A stretch of 57,201 nt of DNA from Trueperaceae bacterium (GCA_020431825.1 JAGQHN010000019.1:1-57201); one strand, 5' to 3'. Counted from the first letter of the stretch, positions 16,924-25,298 are shown. The notes: generated from the sequence alone by a model not told the origin. Numbers and translations: made by a program.

Positions 16924-17190
16924 ATGAGTGATATCTACGAGGCACTCGCTGTGCCCTCGCGGCGGACGATTCTCGATGCTTTACACGAAAAGGACGGTCA
17001 GACGCTATTTGAACTGTGCAGTCGCTTGACGATGAAGTATGGAATGGGACTATCGCGACAGGCAATCTCCCAGCACCTCGAGGTACTCGAGTCTGCTGGG
17101 CTCGTAAGGACAAAACGAGAAGGAAGGTACAAATTTCACTATCTTGATGTCAGCCCGCTAAATGAAATAGCTAAACGATGGTCCAAGTAA
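16924..17190 (+). CDS. ArsR-type helix-turn-helix transcriptional regulator
   Basis: An 88-residue winged-helix protein, the minimum length for the family. YEALAVPSRRTILDALHEKD is the usual first helix pair. LSRQAISQHLEVLESAGLVR is the recognition helix and wing start, and REGRYKFHYLDVSPL is the wing. No metal-binding cysteines are present beyond C33, so it senses something other than a thiophilic metal, or responds through its partner. It is followed 19 nt later by a VOC gene with its own AAAGGAG site; ArsR-VOC pairs are common. The palindrome in its own promoter suggests autoregulation. Confidence 0.88.
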   Translation: MSDIYEALAVPSRRTILDALHEKDGQTLFELCSRLTMKYGMGLSRQAISQHLEVLESAGLVRTKREGRYKFHYLDVSPLNEIAKRWSK

Positions 17191-17209
17191 CCCTAAAAGG
17201 AGTAAGGCA

Positions 17210-17599
17210 ATGAAAATTTATGTTACCAGTGTCTTTGTTGACGATCAGGCGAAAGCACTCAAATTTTACACAGAGGTCCTTGGGTTTGTTAAAAAGACAG
17301 AGATTCCCTTAGGAGAAGCCAGCTGGCTAACCGTTGTTTCAGCAGAACAACCCGAAGGTACAGAACTTTTACTCGAGCCTGATGGTCACCCGGCTGTAGG
17401 TCCCTATAAACAGGCTCTGGTAGAAGATGGTATTCCAGCAGCTTCATTTGCCGTTGACGATGTACATCATGAACACGAAAGACTACAAGCTTTGGGGGTT
17501 CGTTTTACGCAGGCTCCGCTAACAATGGGAAATGTGACGATGGCGGTATTTGATGATACCTGCGGAAACCTTATTCAAATTGTAAAAGTGATGGACTAA
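17210..17599 (+). CDS. VOC family protein encoded with an ArsR regulator
   Basis: A 129-residue VOC protein: KIYVTSVFVDDQAKALKFYTEVLGF, then PEGTELLLEPDGHPAV, and VTMAVFDDTCGNLIQIVKV at the C-terminus. The first metal-ligand position holds no histidine and the last holds Gln (NLIQIV). It may therefore not be a metal-dependent glyoxalase and could bind or sequester a ligand, as some resistance-type members do. AAAGGAG lies at good distance before the ATG. It is the second gene of the operon with the ArsR regulator. Confidence 0.85.
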   Translation: MKIYVTSVFVDDQAKALKFYTEVLGFVKKTEIPLGEASWLTVVSAEQPEGTELLLEPDGHPAVGPYKQALVEDGIPAASFAVDDVHHEHERLQALGVRFTQAPLTMGNVTMAVFDDTCGNLIQIVKVMD

Positions 17600-17618
17600 T
17601 CCATAACTTTGCTAATTC

Positions 17619-17634
17619 CTCAGGTTAACCTGAG
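17619..17634. repeat. Perfect 16-bp palindrome CTCAGGTTAACCTGAG
   Basis: It lies 20 nt after the VOC stop, between convergent genes. There is no T-run, so it is not a classical terminator on its own; it could start an RNA hairpin or bind a dimeric protein. Confidence 0.5.
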
Positions 17635-17651
17635 CGGAGAGAGAAAGAAAA

Positions 17652-17717
17652 GATACGGATTCTGATTACAAAAGGCATAAATCCCTTTAGGGTTTCTCTA
17701 GTGTCGGAATCCGTATC
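17652..17717. repeat. Long inverted repeat with 11-bp arms GATACGGATTC / GAATCCGTATC
   Basis: Perfect 11-bp arms enclose 44 nt that contain a smaller AATCCC-TTTA-GGGTTT near-hairpin. It sits in the convergent gap between the VOC gene and the gene ending at 17725. A composite hairpin acting as a two-way terminator, or a tiny non-autonomous element, would both fit. No flanking duplication is obvious. Confidence 0.5.
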
Positions 17718-17724
17718 ATTCCAT

Positions 17725-19605
17725 TTAAAATGAGATGTTTAAGCTGCTTTCTCCCTTTTTTACGTGATAATCCGTGGTGCTAAACTCAGTCTGAATATAA
17801 GGATTATCAAAGCGCTTATAGCCGTGAATCTGAATGTCTTTGCCATTTATAAGCAGAGGTTCGGTCCAGCCAAATTGTGTCTTGCCGAGAGTAGGTGAAT
17901 CATACTCAATGGTTAAGCCCTCACAACTTACCCGGCTTTCGACTACTTTTTTGACAAATGCGTCAAAGCTGCCGTGTACTCTGGCATTGCCCATTTCGAC
18001 CAGCCAGATATTGTCACGGTTATGGGCACGCAGTTCTATGTCCTTGTAATCTCCTGATGTTGCCCACTCGGCTTTGGTTTGAGAATAAAGTGCTATGTAG
18101 CCATCGGCTTTTCGTGCCAGTGTCCAGTTTCCTTTTTGCGTGACTTCGTCAAAGGCAGCTTTAGGAAACCAGGCATGGGAATAGGGGCGAGGGTCCATTT
18201 CTGGGACATGATGAATGCAGATCAGCACATTTTTATGCTGTATAGCTCTTGGTAAATGGCGGTTACCAGCCCAGAAGTTTGGACGAGAAAGGTGGTCGCT
18301 GCTTTCATCATCGGTACCTGGGTGACTGGTAAAAACGACAGCGTCAATGCCAAGACTGGCGTGCCAGGGGTGCTGCTGATAGCCAGGTTTTCCTGCTCTA
18401 AAGTCCTGGGCGCAGCTAAGCTGATAGTCGGGGGTGCGGTAGGTCACCAGATTAACAGCGCTAAGTGCCGTATTCACCGCGTCACCGTCAAAGCTGCCAC
18501 CAGCTTCCTCAATGAGTTTTCTGGTGGTCTCGAGCGGTTCATCTACGCCTTCGACAAAATCAACCAGCCAGGGGTGTTCGGCGATATGGGCAACCTCGAG
18601 TGACGCCTGTCTGACATCTGGGTGCCTCGAGGTCTGGCAGGCCCAAAAAAACATATTAGTCTCTAACTTGTCAGGGGCTAGGCCGTAGCTGCTGGCTTCT
18701 GCTACGTCCAGGCCATGCCGTTCACGCAGAAAAATCTCATCAGCTTCATCATTGGCAATGGTCTGAATGATTTGGGGGCAACGGTAATCACTGGTAGCAA
18801 AAGAAATGAGGGCAAAATTGGTACCGGTATGGTAAAGCCCAGGACCCCTATAAAGTTCACCCTGACCAAAGATAAGCCAGTTGATTTGGGCGGTGGGTTC
18901 GCTGCGCCCGCTCTTAATCCAGCGTGAGTAGGTGCGTCCGTGCGTGGTGGCTAGCACTCCTTTAAAACTATGCAGGGCAAGCTCGAGCAAAACAATATCT
19001 ATGAGTTTGCCAGCCTGTTCTTTGACCTCTTTATCTTCGGAAAAGTCATATAGATTTAAGAGAGCCAGCAAATCTTCTTCAAAGTAGCAGTTTGACAGCC
19101 ACTCGGAAAAGCCAAATTTAGCGCGTTGAACGAGCCACTCTTTGGCTCTCGCTGCGCCGTGCTCAGCATGCCACTGTCCGCTTTTACCGCTATTGGGAAA
19201 GATATGATCTTTATAAAGCTGGCCTGCTAAAAGTTCGCAGCTATGAAACAAAATCTGATGGTTTTCGGTATGAAAGCACATGCCCCTTATGCCGGGCTGG
19301 TCGTACCAGTAGCAAAAGTTGAGGGTGGTTTGCTCGAGTTCTTCTCGCAGCTTGTCGGTTAAAAGGGGGTGATCTCGGTAAAGATAAAGTAGCCGTAACA
19401 CCCCGGCTAGAGCAAAGTCAGCGCAGTCGAGCCGGGTATTAATGAGATCGTTGCAGGCGGCGAAAAAATCATCTTGCAGTGGCCCCTGATTTTGTGCCAG
19501 CTTGGCAATTTGATGAAAAATCTCAGCACGGCCGTTGCCGATTTCTCTGGGGGCTGAAGCTTCTGCTGCTAAGTAGTAGCTTATGCGGTTTTGGTAATCA
19601 GTCAT
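17725..19605 (-). CDS. Large protein resembling alpha-toroid/beta-sandwich polysaccharide lyases
   Basis: A 626-residue protein not confidently assigned. The first 380 residues are mostly helical with recurring aromatic pairs. GMCFHTENHQILFHSCELLAG resembles the toroid domain of heparinase and alginate lyase-like enzymes (Asn-His next to the active site). WYDQPGIRG and GRTYSRWIKSG are also of that kind. The last 230 residues are beta rich (IHHVPEMDPRPYSHAW, WLVEMGNARVHGSFDAF). No signal peptide is present, so the substrate would be an imported oligosaccharide. GGAGAG precedes the ATG. It lies 9 nt downstream of the ThuA gene in the epimerase-ThuA operon, supporting a carbohydrate role. Confidence 0.55.
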   Translation of the reverse strand: MTDYQNRISYYLAAEASAPREIGNGRAEIFHQIAKLAQNQGPLQDDFFAACNDLINTRLDCADFALAGVLRLLYLYRDHPLLTDKLREELEQTTLNFCYWYDQPGIRGMCFHTENHQILFHSCELLAGQLYKDHIFPNSGKSGQWHAEHGAARAKEWLVQRAKFGFSEWLSNCYFEEDLLALLNLYDFSEDKEVKEQAGKLIDIVLLELALHSFKGVLATTHGRTYSRWIKSGRSEPTAQINWLIFGQGELYRGPGLYHTGTNFALISFATSDYRCPQIIQTIANDEADEIFLRERHGLDVAEASSYGLAPDKLETNMFFWACQTSRHPDVRQASLEVAHIAEHPWLVDFVEGVDEPLETTRKLIEEAGGSFDGDAVNTALSAVNLVTYRTPDYQLSCAQDFRAGKPGYQQHPWHASLGIDAVVFTSHPGTDDESSDHLSRPNFWAGNRHLPRAIQHKNVLICIHHVPEMDPRPYSHAWFPKAAFDEVTQKGNWTLARKADGYIALYSQTKAEWATSGDYKDIELRAHNRDNIWLVEMGNARVHGSFDAFVKKVVESRVSCEGLTIEYDSPTLGKTQFGWTEPLLINGKDIQIHGYKRFDNPYIQTEFSTTDYHVKKGESSLNISF

Positions 19606-19614
19606 AACTCTCCA

Positions 19615-20271
19615 TTAAGGGTGGCAAGTCCAGTGAATGCCGTTGCCAAGCAGTGCTTGAAAGTGTGGGTTTTGCCATGCCCGCTGGTCATGACCCAGTT
19701 GCAGACAAAAAACACAGCTTTGCTTAAAGCTATGGGTCCAGGCAAGGGTCTGCATGCTTTTAGGAGCACTGACACTCAGCAGCGTATTTACTGAGGGCAA
19801 AGGGTCCTGCAATTCGTAGGTTTCGTCAACCATGTGCCAGTCACTCAGTCCTCGAGTAATCGGGTGATCCGGGTTTACCACTTTTATATTAAGCCCAATA
19901 TCGTGTTCGTAGCTCTGTAAGTTGCGGTTTTCGATACCCACCAGGTCATTCCAGAGTGACCAGTCTGGGTAAGCCAGCAAACCATGATGCATAACAATAA
20001 TCCCCTGAGCGCTGTTGCCAAGTTGCTCGAGCACCGTTTTCGGTTTTCCCCGAAAGCCTGGTTCATCATCACTGGGGCCGTCCATCATCATGATGTAAAA
20101 AAGTAGCGCGTCATAGCTTTCTCTTATTTCCTTAGAGGCAGTAGCAAAATCATCGAGGTGTTGAATATAGGCTTTCACGCCCTCGAGCCGCTCAAACAAA
20201 TGCCGAAATTCGGGTACATTAAAACTGTGCCCACCCGTTATGACAGCAAGTTTTATGGCTTCGTTAGTCAT
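19615..20271 (-). CDS. ThuA-like domain protein
   Basis: A 218-residue protein with the ThuA fold, a class I glutamine-amidotransferase-like domain found in sugar catabolic loci and named after trehalose utilisation. Typical segments are AVITGGHSFNVPEFRHLFE, YDALLFYIMM, GIIVMHHGLLAYPDWSLWNDLVG, HPITRGLSDWHMVDETYEL and LGHDQRAWQNPHFQALLGNGIHW. There is no nucleophile cysteine at the amidotransferase elbow, as is normal for ThuA. It begins inside the stop codon of the upstream epimerase (TAATG) and is followed 9 nt later by the lyase-like gene. The molecular function of ThuA is not established. Confidence 0.85.
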   Translation of the reverse strand: MTNEAIKLAVITGGHSFNVPEFRHLFERLEGVKAYIQHLDDFATASKEIRESYDALLFYIMMMDGPSDDEPGFRGKPKTVLEQLGNSAQGIIVMHHGLLAYPDWSLWNDLVGIENRNLQSYEHDIGLNIKVVNPDHPITRGLSDWHMVDETYELQDPLPSVNTLLSVSAPKSMQTLAWTHSFKQSCVFCLQLGHDQRAWQNPHFQALLGNGIHWTCHP

Positions 20272-21266
20272 TAACTCGAGGCTCTTTCTGCATAAGTTCT
20301 AAGCAGTAAGTCCATTTCCTCATTCACCTTGGGGTCTATGCGCTTGCGACTTTCATCGGCATCAAACCAGGCGAGTGTGCGTCTAATGCCTTCTCTAAAG
20401 GGAATGGTTGCCTTAAAGTCAGGCACAAAGCGCTTGATCTTGCTGTTGTCAAAAACCACACTCCAGGTCTTATCACCGAGGAGACCTCCCCGCATATGCG
20501 GCAAAACCTCGCCTATAAAATCGGATGCCATATGCACAATGGTTGCTTTTACGCCAAGCGCATCGGCAAGGGTGTCATAAAGCTGATTCCAGGTTAAAAC
20601 TTCATCCGTTGTTATGTGAAAGGCGTGACCGAGGCTTGCGTAGTTACCAAGTAAGCCTAAAAAGCCTTTGGCAAAATCCTCGGAGTGAGTAACCACCCAT
20701 AGCGAAGAGCCATCACCATGAATGATGACGGGTTGACCCTTTAGCATGCGGTCTGCCAGGGTATAACAGCCCCAGCCACCAATCGCTAGTGGAAACTGCA
20801 TATCATAAGTAAGCGAGGGACGCACGATGGTCACAGGAAAACAAGTGTTGCGGTAAGCCTCCATGAGCAGGATTTCGCAGGCTATTTTGTCCTGCGAATA
20901 TTGCCAGTACGGGTTGGCAAGCGGAGTGGATTCGGTGATTAGATAATCAGTAACAGGCTTCTGATAAGCCGATGCCGAACTGATAAAGACAAACTGTTTG
21001 CAGCGTCCAGAGAATAGCGCAATATCCCTTGCTACGTCTTCAGGTTTGTAGGCAATCCAGTCTACGATGACATCAAACTCGAGCCCTTCAAGTGCTTTTT
21101 CCGTCTCTTGCTGGTTATGAAAATCAGCGATCAAGTGTTTAATGCCCGGCATGGCACCCTGCCGTTTACCCCGGTTTAAGTGATACAGGTCAATGCCCTT
21201 TGCTAACGCCATGCGACTGACAGCCGTACTGATAAATCCGGTGCCACCAATAAACAGAACCTTCAT
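20271..21266 (-). CDS. NAD-dependent epimerase/dehydratase family protein
   Basis: A 331-residue extended short-chain dehydrogenase. The N-terminal MKVLFIGGTGFISTAVSRMA is the GxxGxxS/G cofactor loop. VFISSASAYQKPV, then YSQDKIACEILLMEA, holds the Y-x3-K catalytic pair, and TIVRPSLTYD is the usual substrate-domain strand. These enzymes act on nucleotide sugars, sugar lactones or small carbonyls. GGAGG precedes the ATG. It leads an operon with ThuA and a lyase-like protein, so action on an oligosaccharide-derived sugar acid is likely. A reading as an mRNA-binding atypical SDR is less likely because the YxxxK is kept. Confidence 0.88.
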   Translation of the reverse strand: MKVLFIGGTGFISTAVSRMALAKGIDLYHLNRGKRQGAMPGIKHLIADFHNQQETEKALEGLEFDVIVDWIAYKPEDVARDIALFSGRCKQFVFISSASAYQKPVTDYLITESTPLANPYWQYSQDKIACEILLMEAYRNTCFPVTIVRPSLTYDMQFPLAIGGWGCYTLADRMLKGQPVIIHGDGSSLWVVTHSEDFAKGFLGLLGNYASLGHAFHITTDEVLTWNQLYDTLADALGVKATIVHMASDFIGEVLPHMRGGLLGDKTWSVVFDNSKIKRFVPDFKATIPFREGIRRTLAWFDADESRKRIDPKVNEEMDLLLRTYAERASS

Positions 21267-21427
21267 AGACGCGTCCTCCAGATTTTAGTAAGTGACTGTA
21301 TACCACAAGCCAGCAAAAAGCTGTGTTGACCTGCCCTTAGCTAAGCACAGTCTTTCCGGGAACTTGAGTTTGCTGAGCAGGTGGTATCAAAAACCCAAAG
21401 AGATAATGCGTTATCTGGCTATTTTTA

Positions 21428-21463
21428 ACTTTCCACTAGTCCCTATCTACTAACCACTACTCC
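21428..21463. repeat. Intergenic degenerate ACTTTCCACT repeat, third copy
   Basis: AACTTTCCACTAGTCCCTAT followed by CTACTAACCACTACTCC lies at the end of the amidohydrolase gene and shares its words with the tracts at 3245, 5433 and 40793. Just left of it AGATAA-TGCG-TTATCT (about 21401-21416) is a small hairpin followed by a short T-run, possibly a weak terminator. The rest of 21267-21456 shows nothing clear. Confidence 0.5.
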
Positions 21464-22584
21464 TCAGCTCCATAAAGCTCAAATGCATTCCCAAACAAAA
21501 TGCGCTCCGCTGCCCAGTAGGCTTCATCATGGGTCAGGTCATCATCTTTGACTGTCTGCGTTAAAACCTCACCAATGACTTCTCGAGCCCATTTGGCGGC
21601 TAGATAAAACATCTCTGGACTGCGCTGGGCATCAGTTGAAAAAAGTACCTTGCTTATAGGGCTCAGGTGCAGGGCTTCGTGAACAGACGTCCTCATGGCG
21701 TGGCGGCTGGTATAGGGAATGGTTAGGCCCAGATCAAGATAAGCGCCCGAGTAAACGCTTGCCAGATAGCCTGCCTCTTTGATATAGGGGTAGCAGTGCA
21801 GCATGACGACGTTTAAGCCTCTTAAATCAGGGGCTTCTAGCAGGGTACGCAGGTGCAGCGGATTGGCCAAACGCATGTCCAGGTCGGGATCACCATAGCC
21901 GGTATGAAACTGAAGCGGTTTTTGGGTTTTGGCGGCTACTTCGGCGCCGAGCCAGAGACATTCATCCAGCAGAGCTTTGGTATTAACCCTGGGCAGTTCT
22001 CCTGGTTTTAGATTTTTGCGCAGGTCATCAAAAGAACGGTTTAATTCAGCTTTTGCGGGTCTTTGAATATTCAGCCCTGTGCGGTAGGCAATAATGCTTT
22101 TAAAGCCAGCGAGGCTGGGTGCTTCCTGGTAAAGGAAATTCTGAAAAGCCTCGAGCAAAGCATCGACCTGGTCAAAGCGCTCAATAAATTTGGCCAGTTC
22201 GGCCTCGAGCCTTAAGACGCGTTTCACCTTTACCGGGATAAACTCAGCAGATTCTTTAACGCTCATTAAGCGATCAACCCAGATGCCATCATCAATTAAC
22301 CAGTGACTGATATTAGCCTGGGCAAACATTTTTTGCGCAAGCTCCTGATAGTTCCAGTTTTGTCTGGCTTCTAGAACGGCTTCTTGCTTAGCTTCGCAGT
22401 CATAGTAAGTTGCCAGCTCACGAATGCTGCGGCGAAAATAAAGCGTTTCATGAACAAAATGCTCGAGGATCTGTGGGTCGTAGGCTTCGGTGTAACAGCC
22501 CTCAATAGGTTCGCTGCGCCAGTAAGTTTCCTTAAAGAGAGCGTGGGCATGATGATCAAAAATGGGAATAGCATCCAGATTCAT
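21457..22584 (-). CDS. Amidohydrolase related to the N-terminal half of FluG
   Basis: A 375-residue metal-dependent hydrolase. The metal-binding IFDHHAHALF lies at the N-terminus. Further histidines are in KPLQFHTGYGDPD and VVMLHCYPYIKEAGYLA, and the last metal ligand is probably the Asp in KVLFSTDAQRSPEMFYL. This is the arrangement of the amidohydrolase domain of FluG, where it is fused to a glutamine-synthetase domain. Here that partner is the separate gene ending only 2 nt upstream, which strongly ties their functions. Hydrolysis of a gamma-glutamyl amide or cyclic amide is a fair inference. Last gene of the lrp operon. Confidence 0.82.
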   Translation of the reverse strand: MNLDAIPIFDHHAHALFKETYWRSEPIEGCYTEAYDPQILEHFVHETLYFRRSIRELATYYDCEAKQEAVLEARQNWNYQELAQKMFAQANISHWLIDDGIWVDRLMSVKESAEFIPVKVKRVLRLEAELAKFIERFDQVDALLEAFQNFLYQEAPSLAGFKSIIAYRTGLNIQRPAKAELNRSFDDLRKNLKPGELPRVNTKALLDECLWLGAEVAAKTQKPLQFHTGYGDPDLDMRLANPLHLRTLLEAPDLRGLNVVMLHCYPYIKEAGYLASVYSGAYLDLGLTIPYTSRHAMRTSVHEALHLSPISKVLFSTDAQRSPEMFYLAAKWAREVIGEVLTQTVKDDDLTHDEAYWAAERILFGNAFELYGAEE

Positions 22585-22586
22585 AG

Positions 22587-23906
22587 CTAATACCTTTCTG
22601 CCAGGAGTTTGACTTCATCCTCGAGGCTATAGTCTTTAAGTGCTTCCCATTCCATCTGCCTAACGGCCCGGTAAGCCTTGGCTCTCGCCTCGCCAAGTGA
22701 GTTCAGGATAATGCTGTCATTGGCAAGTGCTTCTAAGGCTTCGCCGAGGTTTTGAGGGAGTAAGCTTGCACCTAATCTTTCGCGCTCGGCAAGGGCTAAG
22801 TGACCGGGGTCAACCGTGACTTCCGGGGGGAGCTCGAGCCCCTTCGCCAGACCATCTAAACCCGCTGCGATGATAGCGCTAAGGGCCAGGTAAGGGTTCG
22901 CCGTGGCATCTGCCGTTTTGACTTCAAAGCGGCTAGCACCGTTACTGCCCTTCGTTACCCGTAAGGAAGCCTCGCGGTTGCCGTAACCCCAGCTCCGGTA
23001 AGCACCAGCCCAAAAGTGAGGGCGAATGCGTTTATAGGAGTTATGGCTAGGGATAGTAAGAGCACAAAGCGCAGGTAAATGGTGCATAATACCTGCCATA
23101 AACTGTCTGCCTGTTTCTGAAATGCCTGTTGGATGTGTACCATCAGGCATGACATTTCTGTCCTTTTGCCAGAGGCTCAGATTGATATGACAACCACTAC
23201 CAGCGGCGCTCTCAAGAATTTTGGGCAAGAAGCTGGCAACCAGTCCATGATTTTGGGCGACGCCTCTGGCGGTTTCACGAAACACAATTTGCTGATCGGC
23301 TGCCGCCATACCTTCACGGTACCGGGTACTTAATTCTTGTTGCCCTGGGCCAGACTCAGCGTAGTAAAACTCAGGCTCGAGCCCCTGCTTTTCCAGCGCG
23401 TCACAGAGTTCCAGGATGAGGTCCCGGTGCTGATTCATGGAAGAGGTTGCAGCGTAAATTGTCTTGTCGGCGGGTTCATAACCGTTTTCAACTTTTTTAA
23501 GAAGGAAAAACTCGTTTTCAAAAGCTGCGTTTAGCGTGTAACCCTGATTTGCCAGGTGAGCTAGTTGCTCCCTCAAATAGGCCCTTGGGCAGTGCTCCCA
23601 GGGTTCACTTTCCCAGAGCATGTCGCCGATGACCTGAGCATGCCCTGGTGCATAGGGCAAGATTTGCAGCGTTGACCAGTCAGGTTTTAACAGTGCTTCA
23701 CCTACTGGACCCAGGCCACTTTGCGTGGCAACGGCGTCGTACATAACAGGCAAGGCCTGCTGCGCAGCACTTATGCCTATGCCCTCAAAGCTATCATCTA
23801 GTTGACTGATATGGGCTGCCTTGGCACGAATGACATTGGCATTATCACACCAGAGAATGCGCAAGAATTTTACCCCTGCTTGCTCGAGCCTCGAATTCAT
23901 TTCCAT
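22587..23906 (-). CDS. Glutamine-synthetase-family ligase (gamma-glutamyl-amine synthetase type)
   Basis: A 439-residue glutamine synthetase homologue. Metal and substrate residues are recognisable: AAFENEFFLL (E-x-E), YAESGPGQQELS, SGCHINLSLW (metal His), NSYKRIRPHFWAG and RFEVKTADATANPYLALSAII. The adenylylated-tyrosine loop of true GlnA is missing, and its sequence is closer to the C-terminal half of FluG and to gamma-glutamyl-amine or -polyamine synthetases such as PuuA. ATP-dependent gamma-glutamylation of an amine other than ammonia is therefore more likely than nitrogen assimilation. AGGAGG precedes the ATG. It sits 8 nt downstream of the formylglutamate-amidohydrolase-like gene and 2 nt upstream of the amidohydrolase. 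Confidence 0.87.
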   Translation of the reverse strand: MEMNSRLEQAGVKFLRILWCDNANVIRAKAAHISQLDDSFEGIGISAAQQALPVMYDAVATQSGLGPVGEALLKPDWSTLQILPYAPGHAQVIGDMLWESEPWEHCPRAYLREQLAHLANQGYTLNAAFENEFFLLKKVENGYEPADKTIYAATSSMNQHRDLILELCDALEKQGLEPEFYYAESGPGQQELSTRYREGMAAADQQIVFRETARGVAQNHGLVASFLPKILESAAGSGCHINLSLWQKDRNVMPDGTHPTGISETGRQFMAGIMHHLPALCALTIPSHNSYKRIRPHFWAGAYRSWGYGNREASLRVTKGSNGASRFEVKTADATANPYLALSAIIAAGLDGLAKGLELPPEVTVDPGHLALAERERLGASLLPQNLGEALEALANDSIILNSLGEARAKAYRAVRQMEWEALKDYSLEDEVKLLAERY

Positions 23907-23914
23907 GCTGCCTC

Positions 23915-24748
23915 CTAAATAAGCCCATCTAAATCAACTATAAAGGCGCGAAAAGCCTCGTTAAGTGCTCTTATAACAGGCTCATTCGGATATTCTTTAC
24001 CTTCTTTGTAAGTAAGATAAAGTGCCCGATTAAACTCGATGCCAAAGCCGGGAACAGCCCTATCTCGTTCTGGGTCACTGTAGCGGAAGGTAGTTTCATC
24101 CATGGACCAGGGGTCGTTGAGAGCAACCGCAGGCTCGAGTGAGCTGGCCTCGAGTAGTTGTGCAAAGTGCTGCTCGAGCAACTTGACCGTTGCTCTGGCA
24201 AAGTCTGGTTCTATACTGGTTCGCACGCCTCCAATGGTATTTCCTGCGGCATCACCATTGGTCATCAGGGTAATAGCAGGGCGCAGTTTGCCTGCGTCGG
24301 GGCCGATTACGGGGCCTCTAGGCTGCATCGAGTGACCATTTATCAGGAGTTTTATGTCATGAAGCCGCAGGGAAGCCTCGACTTCCTGATGAAAGCTGTC
24401 CCAGTAGCGCCTCAAACGCTGCTCTCTGGCTTCATCTGACAGGACAAAGCCATCTGGGTAGAGAGAGCGACCCTCAAAATCGGTCAGCTTTATAACACCG
24501 TTGGCACCACCCTGATCGCGGAAGCGGTTCAGATCAACGACAAAACGGCTGTAGGGCGCATGCAGATTGTGAGCCTCGGGCAGGTGAAAAATGATATCGG
24601 TATAGGGGTCACCCTCATCAAAAAGCCAGCTTAGCCGCTCGTCTCGAGCTTCTTTTTCGTAGAGTTGTTCCCCTAACATCTCCGCCAGAATTTCGGTCGG
24701 CAAGTAACCAGACTGATGGGGTGTTAAGACCATTATGGGTAACGTCAC
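23915..24748 (-). CDS. N-formylglutamate amidohydrolase family protein
   Basis: A 277-residue zinc hydrolase-like protein. LTPHQSGYLPTEIL at the N-terminus corresponds to the first zinc histidine; FVVDLNRFRDQ matches the arginine-rich substrate segment; LLINGHSMQPRGP and ATIGGVRT-like GNTIGGVRTSIE are further family blocks. Family members release glutamate from N-formylglutamate in histidine breakdown or act on related N-acyl amino acids. No other histidine-utilisation gene is present. In this operon it may instead hydrolyse a glutamyl or acyl derivative made by the neighbouring ligase. Its start overlaps the lrp stop by ATGA, showing tight coupling. Confidence 0.85.
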   Translation of the reverse strand: MTLPIMVLTPHQSGYLPTEILAEMLGEQLYEKEARDERLSWLFDEGDPYTDIIFHLPEAHNLHAPYSRFVVDLNRFRDQGGANGVIKLTDFEGRSLYPDGFVLSDEAREQRLRRYWDSFHQEVEASLRLHDIKLLINGHSMQPRGPVIGPDAGKLRPAITLMTNGDAAGNTIGGVRTSIEPDFARATVKLLEQHFAQLLEASSLEPAVALNDPWSMDETTFRYSDPERDRAVPGFGIEFNRALYLTYKEGKEYPNEPVIRALNEAFRAFIVDLDGLI

Positions 24749-25212
24749 GGTGCAACCTCCAGGGGTAGGGCTGTACCCTCCTTAAATTCTTCCAGAACAA
24801 TGCAGGTTTCGACCCGGTCAATGACATTTTGGGCTAGCGCCAGACGGCGCAAAAAATCGCGCAGGGCCGTATGGTCAGGTACTGCCACCTTAATAATGGC
24901 ATCGGTAGAGCCTGTCAGGGTGTAACACTCGAGCACTTCCGGCAGGCTTGCTACCGCCTGAGGTAAATCCTGCAAATTATTTGCTAGCATGTTGCTTTTA
25001 AAACTCACCTTGAGAAAACAAAGTAGGTCAAGCTCTAATTTGTTTCGGTCAAGGACAACAACGGTTTTTTTGATAAAGCCTTCATCTTTAAGGCGTTTGA
25101 GGCGCTTATGTACCCCGGTACTGGACAAGCCTACCGCCTCTGCCAGCTCGCTGTGTTTCAGCTCAGCATTGTGCTGTAAGAGGCTTAAGAGTTTGCGGTC
25201 AATGGTATCCAT
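24745..25212 (-). CDS. Lrp/AsnC family transcriptional regulator
   Basis: A 155-residue feast/famine regulator. The helix-turn-helix is DRKLLSLLQHNAELKHSELAEAV then LSSTGVHKRLKRLKDEGF. The C-terminal RAM ligand-binding domain contains LPEVLECYTLTGSTDAIIKV. These proteins form octamers and sense amino acids. I place the start at the ATG at 25210-25212 (MDTIDRKLL), where homologues begin, not at codons further upstream. It leads the operon with formylglutamate-amidohydrolase-like, ligase and amidohydrolase genes. A good promoter lies 20-50 nt upstream and a palindrome lies in the divergent importer promoter, so it probably controls both directions in response to the imported amino compound. Confidence 0.92.
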   Translation of the reverse strand: MDTIDRKLLSLLQHNAELKHSELAEAVGLSSTGVHKRLKRLKDEGFIKKTVVVLDRNKLELDLLCFLKVSFKSNMLANNLQDLPQAVASLPEVLECYTLTGSTDAIIKVAVPDHTALRDFLRRLALAQNVIDRVETCIVLEEFKEGTALPLEVAP

Positions 25213-25230
25213 GGTTGTTGTTAATTGCTT

Positions 25231-25259
25231 ATTATTCTGCGCTCTATGAGGGCTGTCAA
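25231..25259 (-). promoter_or_regulatory. Promoter TTGACA-N17-AATAAT for the lrp operon
   Basis: On the minus strand TTGACA (25254-25259) is exact and AATAAT (25231-25236) follows after 17 nt, 18 nt before the lrp ATG. This predicts a very short leader. Confidence 0.7.
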
Positions 25260-25298
25260 CACCAAAAGCCAAAAGAGAGAGAATGGCTTTCACTCTAA

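Noticed and set aside
22587..23906. True nitrogen-assimilation glutamine synthetase (glnA)
   Set aside because: The adenylylation loop is missing, no glnB/ntr genes are near, and the partner is a FluG-type amidohydrolase.
23915..24748. Histidine-utilisation (hut) operon
   Set aside because: Only the formylglutamate-amidohydrolase-like gene is present; hutH, hutU and hutI are absent and the neighbours are glutamine-synthetase-like.
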